Positions 1 to 7,706 of a DNA stretch of 64,000 nucleotides are shown here, piece after piece; position 1 is the first letter of the stretch, and every line of letters starts with the position of its first letter. Location: contig SAAJ01000003.1 of the NCBI GenBank assembly GCA_009929485.1, forward strand, positions 62,001 to 126,000. The letters are read 5' to 3'. The position numbers were made by a program, and so were the translations under genes. The stretch is from Negativicutes bacterium (lineage in GTDB: Bacteria > Bacillota > Negativicutes > Anaeromusales > Anaeromusaceae). The notes under the pieces were generated by a model. It saw only the letters and a list, made by a program, of their open reading frames with translations. It had not been told where the DNA came from and made no database searches.

Positions 1-1158
1 AATCTGGCCTTCCCAATCCAAGGCTTTACGGGCTTTCGCCATCGACAAGTCCCACTCTTTCGCACCAGGCACGCCTTTCACAATATCCGCAGCATGAGCG
101 GCAATCCGCGAAGCCATTACGCCTTCACGTACATCGTCAATGGTCGGCAGCGCTAAATGTTCCGCCGGCGTCACATAGCACAAGAAGTCAGCTCCTGCAG
201 CCGCAGCCAGCGTACCGCCAATGGCGGCCGTAATATGATCATAACCTGGGGCCACATCGGTAACCAACGGCCCCAGCACATAGAACGGAGCGCCTTTGCA
301 AAGGCGCTTCTGCAGCTTCACATTGGCCTCAATCTGGTCATAAGGCACATGACCGGGTCCTTCCACAAGCACCTGCACGCCTTTGGCCCAGGCGCGGTCA
401 ACTAGCTCGCCCAAAATCAGCAATTCCTGCAATTGACCCCGGTCAGTGGCATCCGCCAAACAGCCGGGACGCAACCCGTCGCCTAAGCTGATGGTCGCAT
501 CATGACGCAGACAGATGTCCAGCAAATCATCATAACGCTCATACAAGGGATTTTCCTTATTATTATGGAGCATCCAGCCAGTCAAGAACGAACCGCCGCG
601 GCTGACAATGTCCATCACGCGACCTTCCCGGCGCAGCCTGCCGATGCTTTCCATCGTAATGCCGCAGTGAAGCGTCATAAAATCAGCGCCGTCCGCCGCC
701 TGTTTCTCAATGACATGCAGCATGTCGTCTGCAGTCATCTCCATAATGGAACCCTTGCTTTTAATAGCTTCCACCGTAGCTTGATAGATAGGTACTGTAC
801 CAACAGCAACGGTCGAGCGTTCAATAATCGCTCGCCGGGACGCGTCAATATTATCGCCAGTAGACAAATCCATTACCGCATGGGCCCCTGCAGCAATAGC
901 TGCATCCAGCTTAGCCAGCTCCGGCTCTAAGTCCGGGAAGGCACTGGACGTGCCGATGTTAGCATTTACTTTGGTCGAAAGGCCCTCGCCAAAACCAAAC
1001 GGACGCAAGGACGTATGATTGACATTGGCACATATCGCCACCGTACCTGCCGCCACTTTTTCTCGCAACGCCTCTGGCGCCATCCCCTCCGCTTTAGCTA
1101 CTGCGGCCATAACCTCGGTAATCTTGCCTTGTCTTGCCAACTGCATTTGTGTTGCCAT
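1..1158 (-). CDS. thiC: Phosphomethylpyrimidine synthase ThiC (3' end outside window)
   Basis: Makes the HMP-phosphate pyrimidine of thiamine from aminoimidazole ribotide by radical SAM chemistry. The 386 visible codons begin [12 protein letters not shown] and read through the whole core of the family, including [49 protein letters not shown] and [14 protein letters not shown], and are still open at base 1. The C-terminal iron-sulfur cysteine motif lies outside the window, so activity cannot be checked. The start is an ATG with an AGGAGG site about 6 nt upstream. A TPP riboswitch and its own promoter precede it, so it should be repressed by thiamine pyrophosphate. Confidence 0.97.
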   Translation of the reverse strand, partial: MATQMQLARQGKITEVMAAVAKAEGMAPEALREKVAAGTVAICANVNHTSLRPFGFGEGLSTKVNANIGTSSAFPDLEPELAKLDAAIAAGAHAVMDLSTGDNIDASRRAIIERSTVAVGTVPIYQATVEAIKSKGSIMEMTADDMLHVIEKQAADGADFMTLHCGITMESIGRLRREGRVMDIVSRGGSFLTGWMLHNNKENPLYERYDDLLDICLRHDATISLGDGLRPGCLADATDRGQLQELLILGELVDRAWAKGVQVLVEGPGHVPYDQIEANVKLQKRLCKGAPFYVLGPLVTDVAPGYDHITAAIGGTLAAAAGADFLCYVTPAEHLALPTIDDVREGVMASRIAAHAADIVKGVPGAKEWDLSMAKARKALDWEGQI

Positions 1159-1280
1159 GTTTTTTCCTCCTTCTCGTTCCAGCTTGCGCCGGACGGCATG
1201 CAGCCGCTAAGAGAGAGTGGCGATAATACAAGGGACCCTCTCCGCAAAGAGAGGGTTGCAAAATCTTTACGATTTTGTCC

Positions 1281-1361
1281 CACTTCCCTACGCTGGCATT
1301 ACCCAGAATCAGGTTCCAAGGGTCAACCGCCGCAGCAGTTTCTCAGCTTTCGCTCCCCTAG
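1281..1361 (-). ncRNA. TPP riboswitch (THI element) controlling thiC
   Basis: Read on the minus strand the segment has the hallmark blocks of the THI box: AGGGGAGC, then GCTGAGA, then GACCCTTGGAACCTGA, then CTGGGTAATGCCAGCGTAGG. It sits about 120 nt before the thiC start. Between it and the gene, at 1234-1257, is an 8-bp hairpin (ACCCTCTC pairing with GAGAGGGT) that is not followed by a T run; it may be part of a translational expression platform rather than an intrinsic terminator. That last point is inference. Confidence 0.95.
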
Positions 1362-1388
1362 TGGCTACTATGCAATTATTTACTAGTT

Positions 1389-1417
1389 ATTGTAGCATAA
1401 CAAAGCCGCCGAAGCAA
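1389..1417 (-). promoter_or_regulatory. Sigma-A-type promoter for thiC
   Basis: On the minus strand: -35 TTGCTT, 17-bp spacer, -10 TACAAT with the extended TGC just upstream. The start would fall about 20 nt before the riboswitch. The -35 box lies in the loop and stem of the terminator of the preceding gene. Confidence 0.6.
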
Positions 1418-1427
1418 TCGGCGGCTT
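1403..1427 (-). terminator. Hairpin after the GerMN gene
   Basis: A 10-bp stem (AAGCCGCCGA with TCGGCGGCTT) and a 5-nt loop, followed on the minus strand by TGTTATG, so the T run is weak. It is 13 nt past the GerMN stop codon. Confidence 0.55.
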
Positions 1428-1439
1428 GCGAAGGACGAG

Positions 1440-2021
1440 CTAGCGTTTAATTATTTTTTCCGAGCGACTCAGCGGTTCGCTAATGTCCACATGCCCCTGC
1501 AATGTAGCGCGGCGCTTGCCTTCCACTAAAAACTGCACGCTTTGCACTTCGGGAAATTCCGTCAACGTGTTCACAATAGCCGCCACTAAAAGACGTTCGC
1601 TCGTAGAGCCAGCGCTCTGGGCAATCGCCTCGCTAAAATCCACGTAAGCAATTTCGTCTTTAACCCACAGCCCCTTGATTTTTGCTTCCTTGGGCAACAA
1701 ACCCACCATACCGCTTCCATGAGGCGGAGCCGCCAGCAGTTCCATGGCGGTTCGGGCCGGGTGATCATTTTTCTTCACTTGAAAAACTTCCGGCAGCAGC
1801 CATTTGGCATCGTTAGACCCTCTGTATACCTTTATGCGCATTGTACCCGGCTCCGGCTGCGACGTATCTCCCTGCGGCACAAGCACGGCTACCGGAGGCG
1901 TTGCCGCCGCTCCAGGCGTTGTTGCCGGCGTCTGCGCCGCTGATGGTTTCATGTCGCTTGCGCAGCCGCCTAAAAAGAGCGCCGCCATCAAAAAGCAAGC
2001 TATGGTTATATCCCGCATCAT
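1440..2021 (-). CDS. GerMN-domain lipoprotein
   Basis: A 193-residue exported lipoprotein. The N terminus is a lipoprotein signal with a lipobox LGGC at about residues 18-21, then a Pro/Ala/Thr-rich linker to about residue 55. The rest matches the GerMN fold (Sporulation and spore germination domain), with stretches such as KIKGLWVKDEIAYVDFSEAI, LVAAIVNTLTEFPEVQSVQF and LVEGKRR. Its ATG overlaps the amidase stop as ATGA, so the two are translationally coupled and probably act together on the envelope. GerMN proteins occur in spore germination and in general envelope roles; which applies here cannot be told. Confidence 0.85.
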   Translation of the reverse strand: MMRDITIACFLMAALFLGGCASDMKPSAAQTPATTPGAAATPPVAVLVPQGDTSQPEPGTMRIKVYRGSNDAKWLLPEVFQVKKNDHPARTAMELLAAPPHGSGMVGLLPKEAKIKGLWVKDEIAYVDFSEAIAQSAGSTSERLLVAAIVNTLTEFPEVQSVQFLVEGKRRATLQGHVDISEPLSRSEKIIKR

Positions 2022-3097
2022 TGGACACCCCCTGACGCTGCGGCCTTGCGGAAAAAGCTATCCAAGCCCATCACAATGGCGTTAGCCATTTTTTGTTGAA
2101 ACGTCGGCGAGGCCAATAAACGTTCTTCTTCCGAATTGGAAATAAAGGCTAATTCCACTAAGGCAGCCGGCATAACCGTCCTTTTGATTACATAAAAATT
2201 AGCTGTATTGGCCCCTCGGTCATTGCGTCCGCCGGCATTAAGCAGCTGCTCCTGCAAACAATCCGCCAGCATGCCGTCGTATTTCGTCTTCTCATAGTAG
2301 AAGCTGCTAGTACCGCTAGCCGTGGCGCTGCTAAAAGAGTCGTTATGAATACTGACAAACGCATCCGCTTTAGCGTTGTTCGCCACTGCCGTCCTTGCAC
2401 TCAGCTCTTCTACATTGCTCGCATTAGGTCCAAAGACATCCTTGTCCGTCATGCGAGTCATAATCACGCGAGCGCCTGACTTTTCCAAAATAGCTTTCGT
2501 GCGCATGGCCACGGCCAAGGTAACATCCTTCTCTTTGAGGCCGCTCGGCCCAAGAGCGCCTGAATCGCTGCCGCCATGCCCCGGGTCAATAGCGACCACT
2601 TTTCCTTTCAAGCCAGCAGAAAATTTCAACTTAGTCAAAGGCGCCGATGACAACTGGATGTCCAGCACAACGCGGCAAGGGCGTCCAGCCTTATCGTCCG
2701 CCGGCAAGGTGAACACCTTGTAATCTCCCGCCTGCACCACGCCCGGCAAATTCACCGTTAAAGCAAGATCTGAACCGCTGCGCTTAAAAACCGCCGTATT
2801 GGCAATTTTTCCATCCAACTGATAGGACGCTTTAACCCCTTTGCCCAATTTTACTCCCGGCAAGGACAACGTCAAATTAGGAAGCGGCGCAGCCGACACC
2901 GCCGCTTCCGGCACGGTCAGGGGCCCGTTCAAATCCAAAACGAGCCGCAGCTTCGCAGCGCCTGTCACCGCATCGGTATGCACATGAGATTTCACCCCCT
3001 GCACCTGCGTCGCCTGCGAGGCCGCTTCGGCCACAGATGCAGCGCTAAAGCATAGCAGCAGCAAAAATAAGCATAAAAAACGAACTATGCGTCGCAA
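2018..3097 (-). CDS. N-acetylmuramoyl-L-alanine amidase with AMIN domain
   Basis: Cleaves the amide bond between MurNAc and the stem peptide. Signal peptide (about residues 1-27, ending AEA), an AMIN-like beta domain (about 35-170), then an Amidase_3 zinc domain with IDPGHGGSDSGA, the Glu of GLKEKDVT, SIHNDSF and the catalytic Glu of LVELAFISN. A start at the TTG at 3097 is preferred because AGGAGG lies 6 nt upstream and the protein then begins MRRIVRFLCLFLLLL; the longer reading from 3154 has no such site. First gene of a two-gene unit with the GerMN lipoprotein. Likely a cell-separation, sporulation or germination hydrolase. Confidence 0.93.
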   Translation of the reverse strand: MRRIVRFLCLFLLLLCFSAASVAEAASQATQVQGVKSHVHTDAVTGAAKLRLVLDLNGPLTVPEAAVSAAPLPNLTLSLPGVKLGKGVKASYQLDGKIANTAVFKRSGSDLALTVNLPGVVQAGDYKVFTLPADDKAGRPCRVVLDIQLSSAPLTKLKFSAGLKGKVVAIDPGHGGSDSGALGPSGLKEKDVTLAVAMRTKAILEKSGARVIMTRMTDKDVFGPNASNVEELSARTAVANNAKADAFVSIHNDSFSSATASGTSSFYYEKTKYDGMLADCLQEQLLNAGGRNDRGANTANFYVIKRTVMPAALVELAFISNSEEERLLASPTFQQKMANAIVMGLDSFFRKAAASGGVQ

Positions 3098-3143
3098 AAA
3101 ATACCCTCCTTTAAATCCCCAGAAGCCGTGGCTTCCCAAAACG

Positions 3144-3173
3144 AAAGGCGGCACGCCGCAGCATGCCGCCTTT
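3144..3173 (-). terminator. Intrinsic terminator after ndoA
   Basis: A 10-bp GC-rich stem (AAAGGCGGCA with TGCCGCCTTT), then CGTTTTG on the minus strand, 8 nt beyond the toxin stop codon. Confidence 0.6.
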
Positions 3174-3180
3174 ATGTACG

Positions 3181-3531
3181 TCAGACGGGTATCAGCCCCA
3201 GACTGATCTTGAGTGCTTCATCTACCTTACGCATCATATCGGCATCCAGGTGCGTCACTTTCTCCTGCAGCCTTCGCTTATCAATGGTCCGGATTTGTTC
3301 CAACAAGATAACAGAGTCTTTGTCGAGTTGAAAGCGCTGCGCCGCCACTTCTACATGCGTAGGCAGCTTAGCTTTAGAAATTTGTGAAGTAATCGCCGCA
3401 ATAATCACAGTGGGACTGTAGCGATTGCCCACATCATTCTGCACAACCAACACTGGCCGGTGTCCGCCTTGCTCGGAGCCGACAACAGGGCTCAGGTTTG
3501 CATAGAAAACATCCCCTCGCCGTATCGCCAT
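3181..3531 (-). CDS. ndoA: Endoribonuclease toxin EndoA/NdoA (MazF family)
   Basis: A 116-residue PemK/MazF mRNA interferase, the usual length for Bacillus-type EndoA. It opens [23 protein letters not shown] and continues [25 protein letters not shown] and [13 protein letters not shown], all typical of the Firmicute chromosomal branch that cuts single-stranded RNA at a short U-rich motif. The ATG overlaps the antitoxin stop by one base (TGATG), giving coupled expression. In Bacillus this pair follows alr; here it follows the NAD(P)HX repair gene and acpS and has its own promoter. Confidence 0.95.
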   Translation of the reverse strand: MAIRRGDVFYANLSPVVGSEQGGHRPVLVVQNDVGNRYSPTVIIAAITSQISKAKLPTHVEVAAQRFQLDKDSVILLEQIRTIDKRRLQEKVTHLDADMMRKVDEALKISLGLIPV

Positions 3532-3794
3532 CAGCTTTTACCTTCCATCCACATCATGGACAAGGAAAAGCATTCCACATCAACTACAGGAGCCTCTTCC
3601 GCAAGGCCCAAATTAATGGCAGCCATTTCCTCATAGCCGCGCCGCATTTGTTCCCGCTTGCGTGCCTGCAGATAAATTTCCACGGCATCCTCAAAGCACT
3701 GGCTCACCGAGCACTGTTTTTCCTTTGCCACACCGCCCACCTCTTGCACTAAGGAGCTGGGAAGGGTGACAACGATTTGACGCAAATCAGACAT
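3531..3794 (-). CDS. ndoAI: Antitoxin EndoAI (ribbon-helix-helix, MazE-like)
   Basis: An 87-residue partner of NdoA. The N terminus [19 protein letters not shown] is a ribbon-helix-helix DNA-binding beta strand and helix; the acidic C-terminal part ([20 protein letters not shown]) would wrap the toxin. The family binds its own promoter and neutralises EndoA. The promoter at 3864-3892 directly serves this pair. Length and order match Bacillus EndoAI-EndoA. Confidence 0.88.
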   Translation of the reverse strand: MSDLRQIVVTLPSSLVQEVGGVAKEKQCSVSQCFEDAVEIYLQARKREQMRRGYEEMAAINLGLAEEAPVVDVECFSLSMMWMEGKS

Positions 3795-3863
3795 CCAAGC
3801 TACCTCCGCTCTTTAGGCACCTGCCTGCATCTCAACAACCATAGTCAAAGCAATTATATACCT

Positions 3864-3892
3864 ATTATAAAAGGCATGCCCTCCAGTGTCAA
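3864..3892 (-). promoter_or_regulatory. Promoter of ndoAI-ndoA
   Basis: On the minus strand: TTGACA, 17-bp spacer, TATAAT, close to consensus. The -35 box overlaps the stop codon of the nnr gene, so the toxin-antitoxin pair can be transcribed independently of it. Confidence 0.8.
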
Positions 3893-5445
3893 ACCGTTTT
3901 CTCCGTCAAGGCATGCCGCGCAGTCGCCAAAGCGGCGACAATGTCTCCTGCCGCCATGCCGATCCTGCCGGTTTCCGCTACAATATCGCCTGCTAAGCCG
4001 TGCAGGTAAACCCCTGCCACCGCAGCTGCATCCGGCGCCATGCCCTGTCCCAAGAGCGCCGCAATTATGCCTGTCAGCACATCGCCACAGCCGCCTGTCG
4101 CCATGCCTGCGTTGCCTGTGGGATTAATCCAAGCTTCCCCGCCGGGAGCGGCAATGACAGTTCCCGCTCCTTTCAGCACTACCACTGCCTGCCAGGCTTC
4201 CGCCGCTAATTTAGCAATACCCAAACGGTCCGCATTGACTTCCGCAGCGCTGCACTCCAACAAGGCCGCCAATTCTCCCGGATGGGGCGTCAAAACAGCT
4301 GGCACTTTACGCCCCGCAAGAATTTCAGCTTGGCCGCAAAAAGCATACAGCCCGTCGGCATCCACTACCAGCGGCGTCTCCACCGCCCGCGCCACCTGTC
4401 TCACGCAAGCCAAGGTGCATTCTTGTCTGCCTATGCCAGGCCCTATGGCCAGGGCATTCATCGAACCAGCCCACTCCAGCAGGCGCTCCGCCGCTTCACT
4501 ATGCCAGCCGCCATCTGCCGCCTCCGGCAGAGGCCTTGTCATCACCTCTGTCAGCTTCAAAGCCGCTGTGGGCTGCAAGGACGCAGGCGTCGCCAACGTA
4601 ACCAAACCGGCGCCGGCGCGCACAGCCCCTTCCGCCGCTAGGCAGGCGGCGCCGCAAAAGGACAAGCTTCCTGCCGCCACCAACACTCTGCCGCTAGTTC
4701 CTTTATGAGCATCTTCCGGCCTTGTCGGCAATAATTGGCGCACGAACGCAGCCGTAGTCAACTGCTGCTGAATCCCGACTCCGTCCAGCACCTCCGGCGG
4801 CATGCCTATATCCGCCGCCATCCAGCCGCCTGTACAGGCAGCGCCAGGATAAAAAAGCAGCCCTAGCTTAGGTAAGGCAAAAGTAACCGTATAGGCCGCT
4901 TGCACCGCATCTGGAGATACTTGACCTGTATCCGCCTCCACGCCGCTAGGCAAATCTACCGCCCAAACCGGCAACCCGCTTTGATTCATCAGCCGAGCCG
5001 CTCGAGCCAGTCCTTCCCCCAACACACCTCGGAACCCAGTACCTACAAGAGCATCCACCAGAACGTCCGCAAAGAGAATGCTCAACCGCGCCTTTTCCCA
5101 GTCCCGCTCTTCGCGCAGCACAATAACTTCGCCTCCATACCGGCGCAAAAGTTCCAAATGAAACCGAGCGTCTCCGGTGACCATCTCTTCGGACATCGCC
5201 AGAAAAACCTTCACCTTCGCGTTTTGGCACAAGGCATGGCGCGCAGCCACAAAGCCGTCGCCTCCATTATTTCCCTTACCGCAAAAGAAAAGCACTTTTT
5301 TACCTGCCAGCCCGCTAAAGACCTGCGACATATGACGCGTCACCGCCGCGCCGGCATGTTCCATTAACATTTGACCAGGAAAGCCATATTTTTCAATGGT
5401 GATTTGATCGCAGGCCCGCATCTGCGCTGCCGTCGCTACTTGCAT
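3889..5445 (-). CDS. nnr: Bifunctional NAD(P)H-hydrate epimerase / ADP-dependent dehydratase
   Basis: Repairs hydrated NADH and NADPH. The 518 residues comprise an N-terminal YjeF_N epimerase (about 1-215, with CGKGNNGGDGFVAARH at about 55-70) and a C-terminal ribokinase-like dehydratase (about 225-515) with LTPHPGELAALL and NPTGNAGMATGGCGDVLTG. The start ATG has GGAGGGG 7 nt upstream even though it lies inside the end of acpS. The acpS-nnr order is common in Firmicutes. Confidence 0.95.
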   Translation of the reverse strand: MQVATAAQMRACDQITIEKYGFPGQMLMEHAGAAVTRHMSQVFSGLAGKKVLFFCGKGNNGGDGFVAARHALCQNAKVKVFLAMSEEMVTGDARFHLELLRRYGGEVIVLREERDWEKARLSILFADVLVDALVGTGFRGVLGEGLARAARLMNQSGLPVWAVDLPSGVEADTGQVSPDAVQAAYTVTFALPKLGLLFYPGAACTGGWMAADIGMPPEVLDGVGIQQQLTTAAFVRQLLPTRPEDAHKGTSGRVLVAAGSLSFCGAACLAAEGAVRAGAGLVTLATPASLQPTAALKLTEVMTRPLPEAADGGWHSEAAERLLEWAGSMNALAIGPGIGRQECTLACVRQVARAVETPLVVDADGLYAFCGQAEILAGRKVPAVLTPHPGELAALLECSAAEVNADRLGIAKLAAEAWQAVVVLKGAGTVIAAPGGEAWINPTGNAGMATGGCGDVLTGIIAALLGQGMAPDAAAVAGVYLHGLAGDIVAETGRIGMAAGDIVAALATARHALTEKTV

Positions 5446-5833
5446 GCTCTAACCCCTCCGTTCCCCATAAAAGGCATTGCGCAGCCGCATACATTCTTGT
5501 ATGCGTCAAAGACAAATGAATATCGATAACGCCATGTTTGGCTGCCAATTCTCTAAAAAAGCCGTGCACTACCAGCTTAGGCTTTCCTAATACATCATTT
5601 AGCACTTCTACATCCTGCAGCGTGCCGCCGCGCAGGCCTGTACCCAAAGCCTTGAGAAAGGCTTCCTTCGCGGCAAAGCGAGCTGCATAGGAAGCCGCTC
5701 GTCCAGCACCGCGCCCCTCACAAGAGGCAATTTCCCCGGGCGTATATACTCGTTCCAAAAAGCGAGGCCGCTCAATGGCTTTGGCCACCCGGTCCACTTC
5801 CACTAAATCCAACCCTATGCCAATAATGCGCAT
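5393..5833 (-). CDS. acpS: Holo-[acyl-carrier-protein] synthase AcpS
   Basis: Transfers 4'-phosphopantetheine from CoA to acyl carrier protein. The metal- and CoA-binding motifs GLDLVEVDRV (N terminus) and RFAAKEAFLKALG (about 51-63) are intact, as is HLSLTHT near residue 108. At 146 residues it is about 20 longer than usual: after the core it runs on for 53 bases into the next gene, ending in a low-complexity tail. Start ATG has GAGGTG upstream. Confidence 0.93.
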   Translation of the reverse strand: MRIIGIGLDLVEVDRVAKAIERPRFLERVYTPGEIASCEGRGAGRAASYAARFAAKEAFLKALGTGLRGGTLQDVEVLNDVLGKPKLVVHGFFRELAAKHGVIDIHLSLTHTRMYAAAQCLLWGTEGLEHASSDGSADAGLRSNHH

Positions 5834-5856
5834 GCAGGTTTACACCTCTTTCATTT

Positions 5857-5900
5857 CAAAAAGAACCTCTTGCGGTACAATTTGTACGCAAGAGGTTCTT
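5857..5900 (-). terminator. Terminator after motB
   Basis: A near-perfect hairpin of about 17 bp at 5861-5900 (AAGAACCTCTTGCG arms), followed on the minus strand by a run of five T, 9 nt downstream of the motB stop. Confidence 0.85.
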
Positions 5901-5908
5901 ACCACTTC

Positions 5909-6676
5909 CTACAGCCGCGTCGAGCGCATAATCAGCACTTCCACACGCCGATTTTTCGAACGTCCCTCCGGCGTTTCATTCGTCATAACCGGCCGATACT
6001 CGCCATAGCCAATCGCACTGAAACGTTCCGGTTTCACCGAGCCATCAGCAATCAAATAGCGCATAAAATTAACAGCCCGTTGCGAGCTCAGTTCCCAGTT
6101 AGATGGAAATTCCCGAGTATTAATTGGCACATTATCCGTATGACCTGACACGGTGATCCGTTGATTTAATACGGCCAGCATTTTAGCAATCTCACCGGCA
6201 AAACGTTGCGACTGCGGCAACAAGGTCGCACTTCCCGACGGAAAGAGAGCGCTGTCCCGAATCCGAATCATCAAACCATCTTCAGTCATCACCGTCTGCA
6301 AGTCCCCTGCAAGATTGTTGTTCTTGATATACTGTTCCAGCTTCTTCTGCGCTTCCATCAAGTCCATGGATTCCTTAAAAAAAGCCTGCTCCTTGGCTTC
6401 ATTCATACCAGAGGCATTCATGCCTTGAGGAGGAGTTGGCGGCGGTCCTTGCGTCACCATCGGTTGCCCTGGAGCACTGTCCAGCATAGCCTGACCGCTA
6501 AAAGCTACATTGAGTGAAGCCGCAATTTGCTCGAATTTCTTCTGATCCACCTGAGCTGCAGCAAACAGTACAATAAACAAGGCTAAGAGCAATGTCAAAA
6601 TATCAGCGTACGGAACCAGCCAGGTTTCGTCAATATGTTCTTCATGATGTGCTTCGTGGTGTTTTTTTCTGGCCAT
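5909..6676 (-). CDS. motB: Flagellar motor stator protein MotB
   Basis: Forms the ion-conducting, peptidoglycan-anchored stator with MotA. 255 residues: one membrane helix at about 22-42 with the proton-binding Asp in PYADILTLL, a plug/linker rich in Pro and Met (about 70-110), and an OmpA-like peptidoglycan-binding domain with VSGHTDNVPI, FPSNWELSSQRA and NRRVEVLI. It follows motA after 6 nt. No other flagellar gene is in the window, so this is a stand-alone motAB unit. Confidence 0.95.
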   Translation of the reverse strand: MARKKHHEAHHEEHIDETWLVPYADILTLLLALFIVLFAAAQVDQKKFEQIAASLNVAFSGQAMLDSAPGQPMVTQGPPPTPPQGMNASGMNEAKEQAFFKESMDLMEAQKKLEQYIKNNNLAGDLQTVMTEDGLMIRIRDSALFPSGSATLLPQSQRFAGEIAKMLAVLNQRITVSGHTDNVPINTREFPSNWELSSQRAVNFMRYLIADGSVKPERFSAIGYGEYRPVMTNETPEGRSKNRRVEVLIMRSTRL

Positions 6677-6682
6677 CAGAGA

Positions 6683-7465
6683 CTACTCCTCTTTCTTAGG
6701 CTTCAATCCAGCCCGCTCATTCGCCGGAATAAAGACCATCAGTTTTGCCTCAATCGCCGTAGGCGAATCGCCAGCCTGCAAGGACAAAATTCCTTCCACC
6801 ATCATCTTGCGTATTTCCGATTCCTTGCCGGACATGATTTTCAACTTGTTAGCAAAAGGATGCCACAGTACATAACCGGTAAAAATACCCAAAAGAGTCG
6901 CCACAAAGGCGGCTGCAATAGCTGGTCCTAGTTTGTCAATATCAGACAAGTTACCCAAAGCGGCAATCAAACCAACCACAGCCCCCAATACGCCCAGCGT
7001 AGGAGCATACGTACCTGCTTGAGTAAACATCAGCGCTCCAGTACGATGGCGTTCCTCCATGCTACGGATTTCCGCATCCAACACATCCGCCACGAAGTCC
7101 GGATCCAGACCGTCAATGACCATGCTCAAACCGCTCTTTAAAAACTGATCTGAGATTTCATCCACACGGCTTTCCAGCGCCAAAATACCCTCGCGTCGAG
7201 CCGTTTGAGACAGCTCGACAAACAACGGGACTAATTGCTGCTTAGTCATCATCTCCGGCAGCCGTATCAATTGCTTAAACAAGGTGGGCATCTGTTTAAT
7301 TTTATCCATCGGAAAAGCATTAAATAAACAAGCAACCGTTCCCAAGATAATAATCATAAACGCCGCTGGATTAATCAATGCCGTCAAGCTAGCACCTTTG
7401 ACCACCATCCCACCTACGACGGCCACCAGACCTAACACTACTCCAATAATTGTTGACTGCTCCAA
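6683..7465 (-). CDS. motA: Flagellar motor stator protein MotA
   Basis: Four-helix stator subunit, 260 residues. Features include the N-terminal helix IIGVVLGLVAVVGGMVV, the cytoplasmic loop with charged residues that contact FliG, and the paired helices around TYAPTLGVLGAVVGLIAAL with the conserved prolines. The start is an ATG with an AGGAGG-like site. Transcribed with motB from a promoter that may use the flagellar sigma factor. Confidence 0.95.
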   Translation of the reverse strand: MEQSTIIGVVLGLVAVVGGMVVKGASLTALINPAAFMIIILGTVACLFNAFPMDKIKQMPTLFKQLIRLPEMMTKQQLVPLFVELSQTARREGILALESRVDEISDQFLKSGLSMVIDGLDPDFVADVLDAEIRSMEERHRTGALMFTQAGTYAPTLGVLGAVVGLIAALGNLSDIDKLGPAIAAAFVATLLGIFTGYVLWHPFANKLKIMSGKESEIRKMMVEGILSLQAGDSPTAIEAKLMVFIPANERAGLKPKKEE

Positions 7466-7510
7466 AACCAGAACCTCCTGCTCGTCATCTTCGTATTCCT
7501 TACTTGTATG

Positions 7511-7538
7511 ATATCGGTTTCAATACGGTCTTATTATA
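7511..7538 (-). promoter_or_regulatory. Possible sigma-28 (SigD) promoter of motAB
   Basis: The minus strand carries ACCGATAT preceded by TATAA, with about 15-16 bases between them, close to the sigma-28 form TAAA-N15-GCCGATAA. A weaker match (TAAA then GACCGTAT) lies just upstream. The gene content makes sigma-28 control likely; the call rests on one imperfect match. Confidence 0.4.
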
Positions 7539-7642
7539 GTCTTTTTTTACGCAAACAGCCTATATATTCCATAAAACAACGCATTAAATACATCTTTAGT
7601 TATTCAACGCCTAAGAGCAGATTCCTTTTTTCCATGGCAGCG

Positions 7643-7685
7643 CAAAAAAAAAAGAAGCATAAGTAGGAAATCTATCCCACCTATG
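7643..7685 (-). terminator. Terminator after the CoA-disulfide reductase gene
   Basis: An 11-bp stem with two G.U pairs (GCATAGGTGGG with CCTACTTATGC) followed on the minus strand by TTC and then eleven T, 22 nt past the stop. Confidence 0.88.
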
Positions 7686-7706
7686 CCCTAATTAAAGCCT
7701 TCTAAG

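Noticed and set aside
2018-3154. Longer amidase start at 3154
   Set aside because: Adds residues ahead of the signal peptide and crosses the ndoA terminator; TTG 3097 has the ribosome site.
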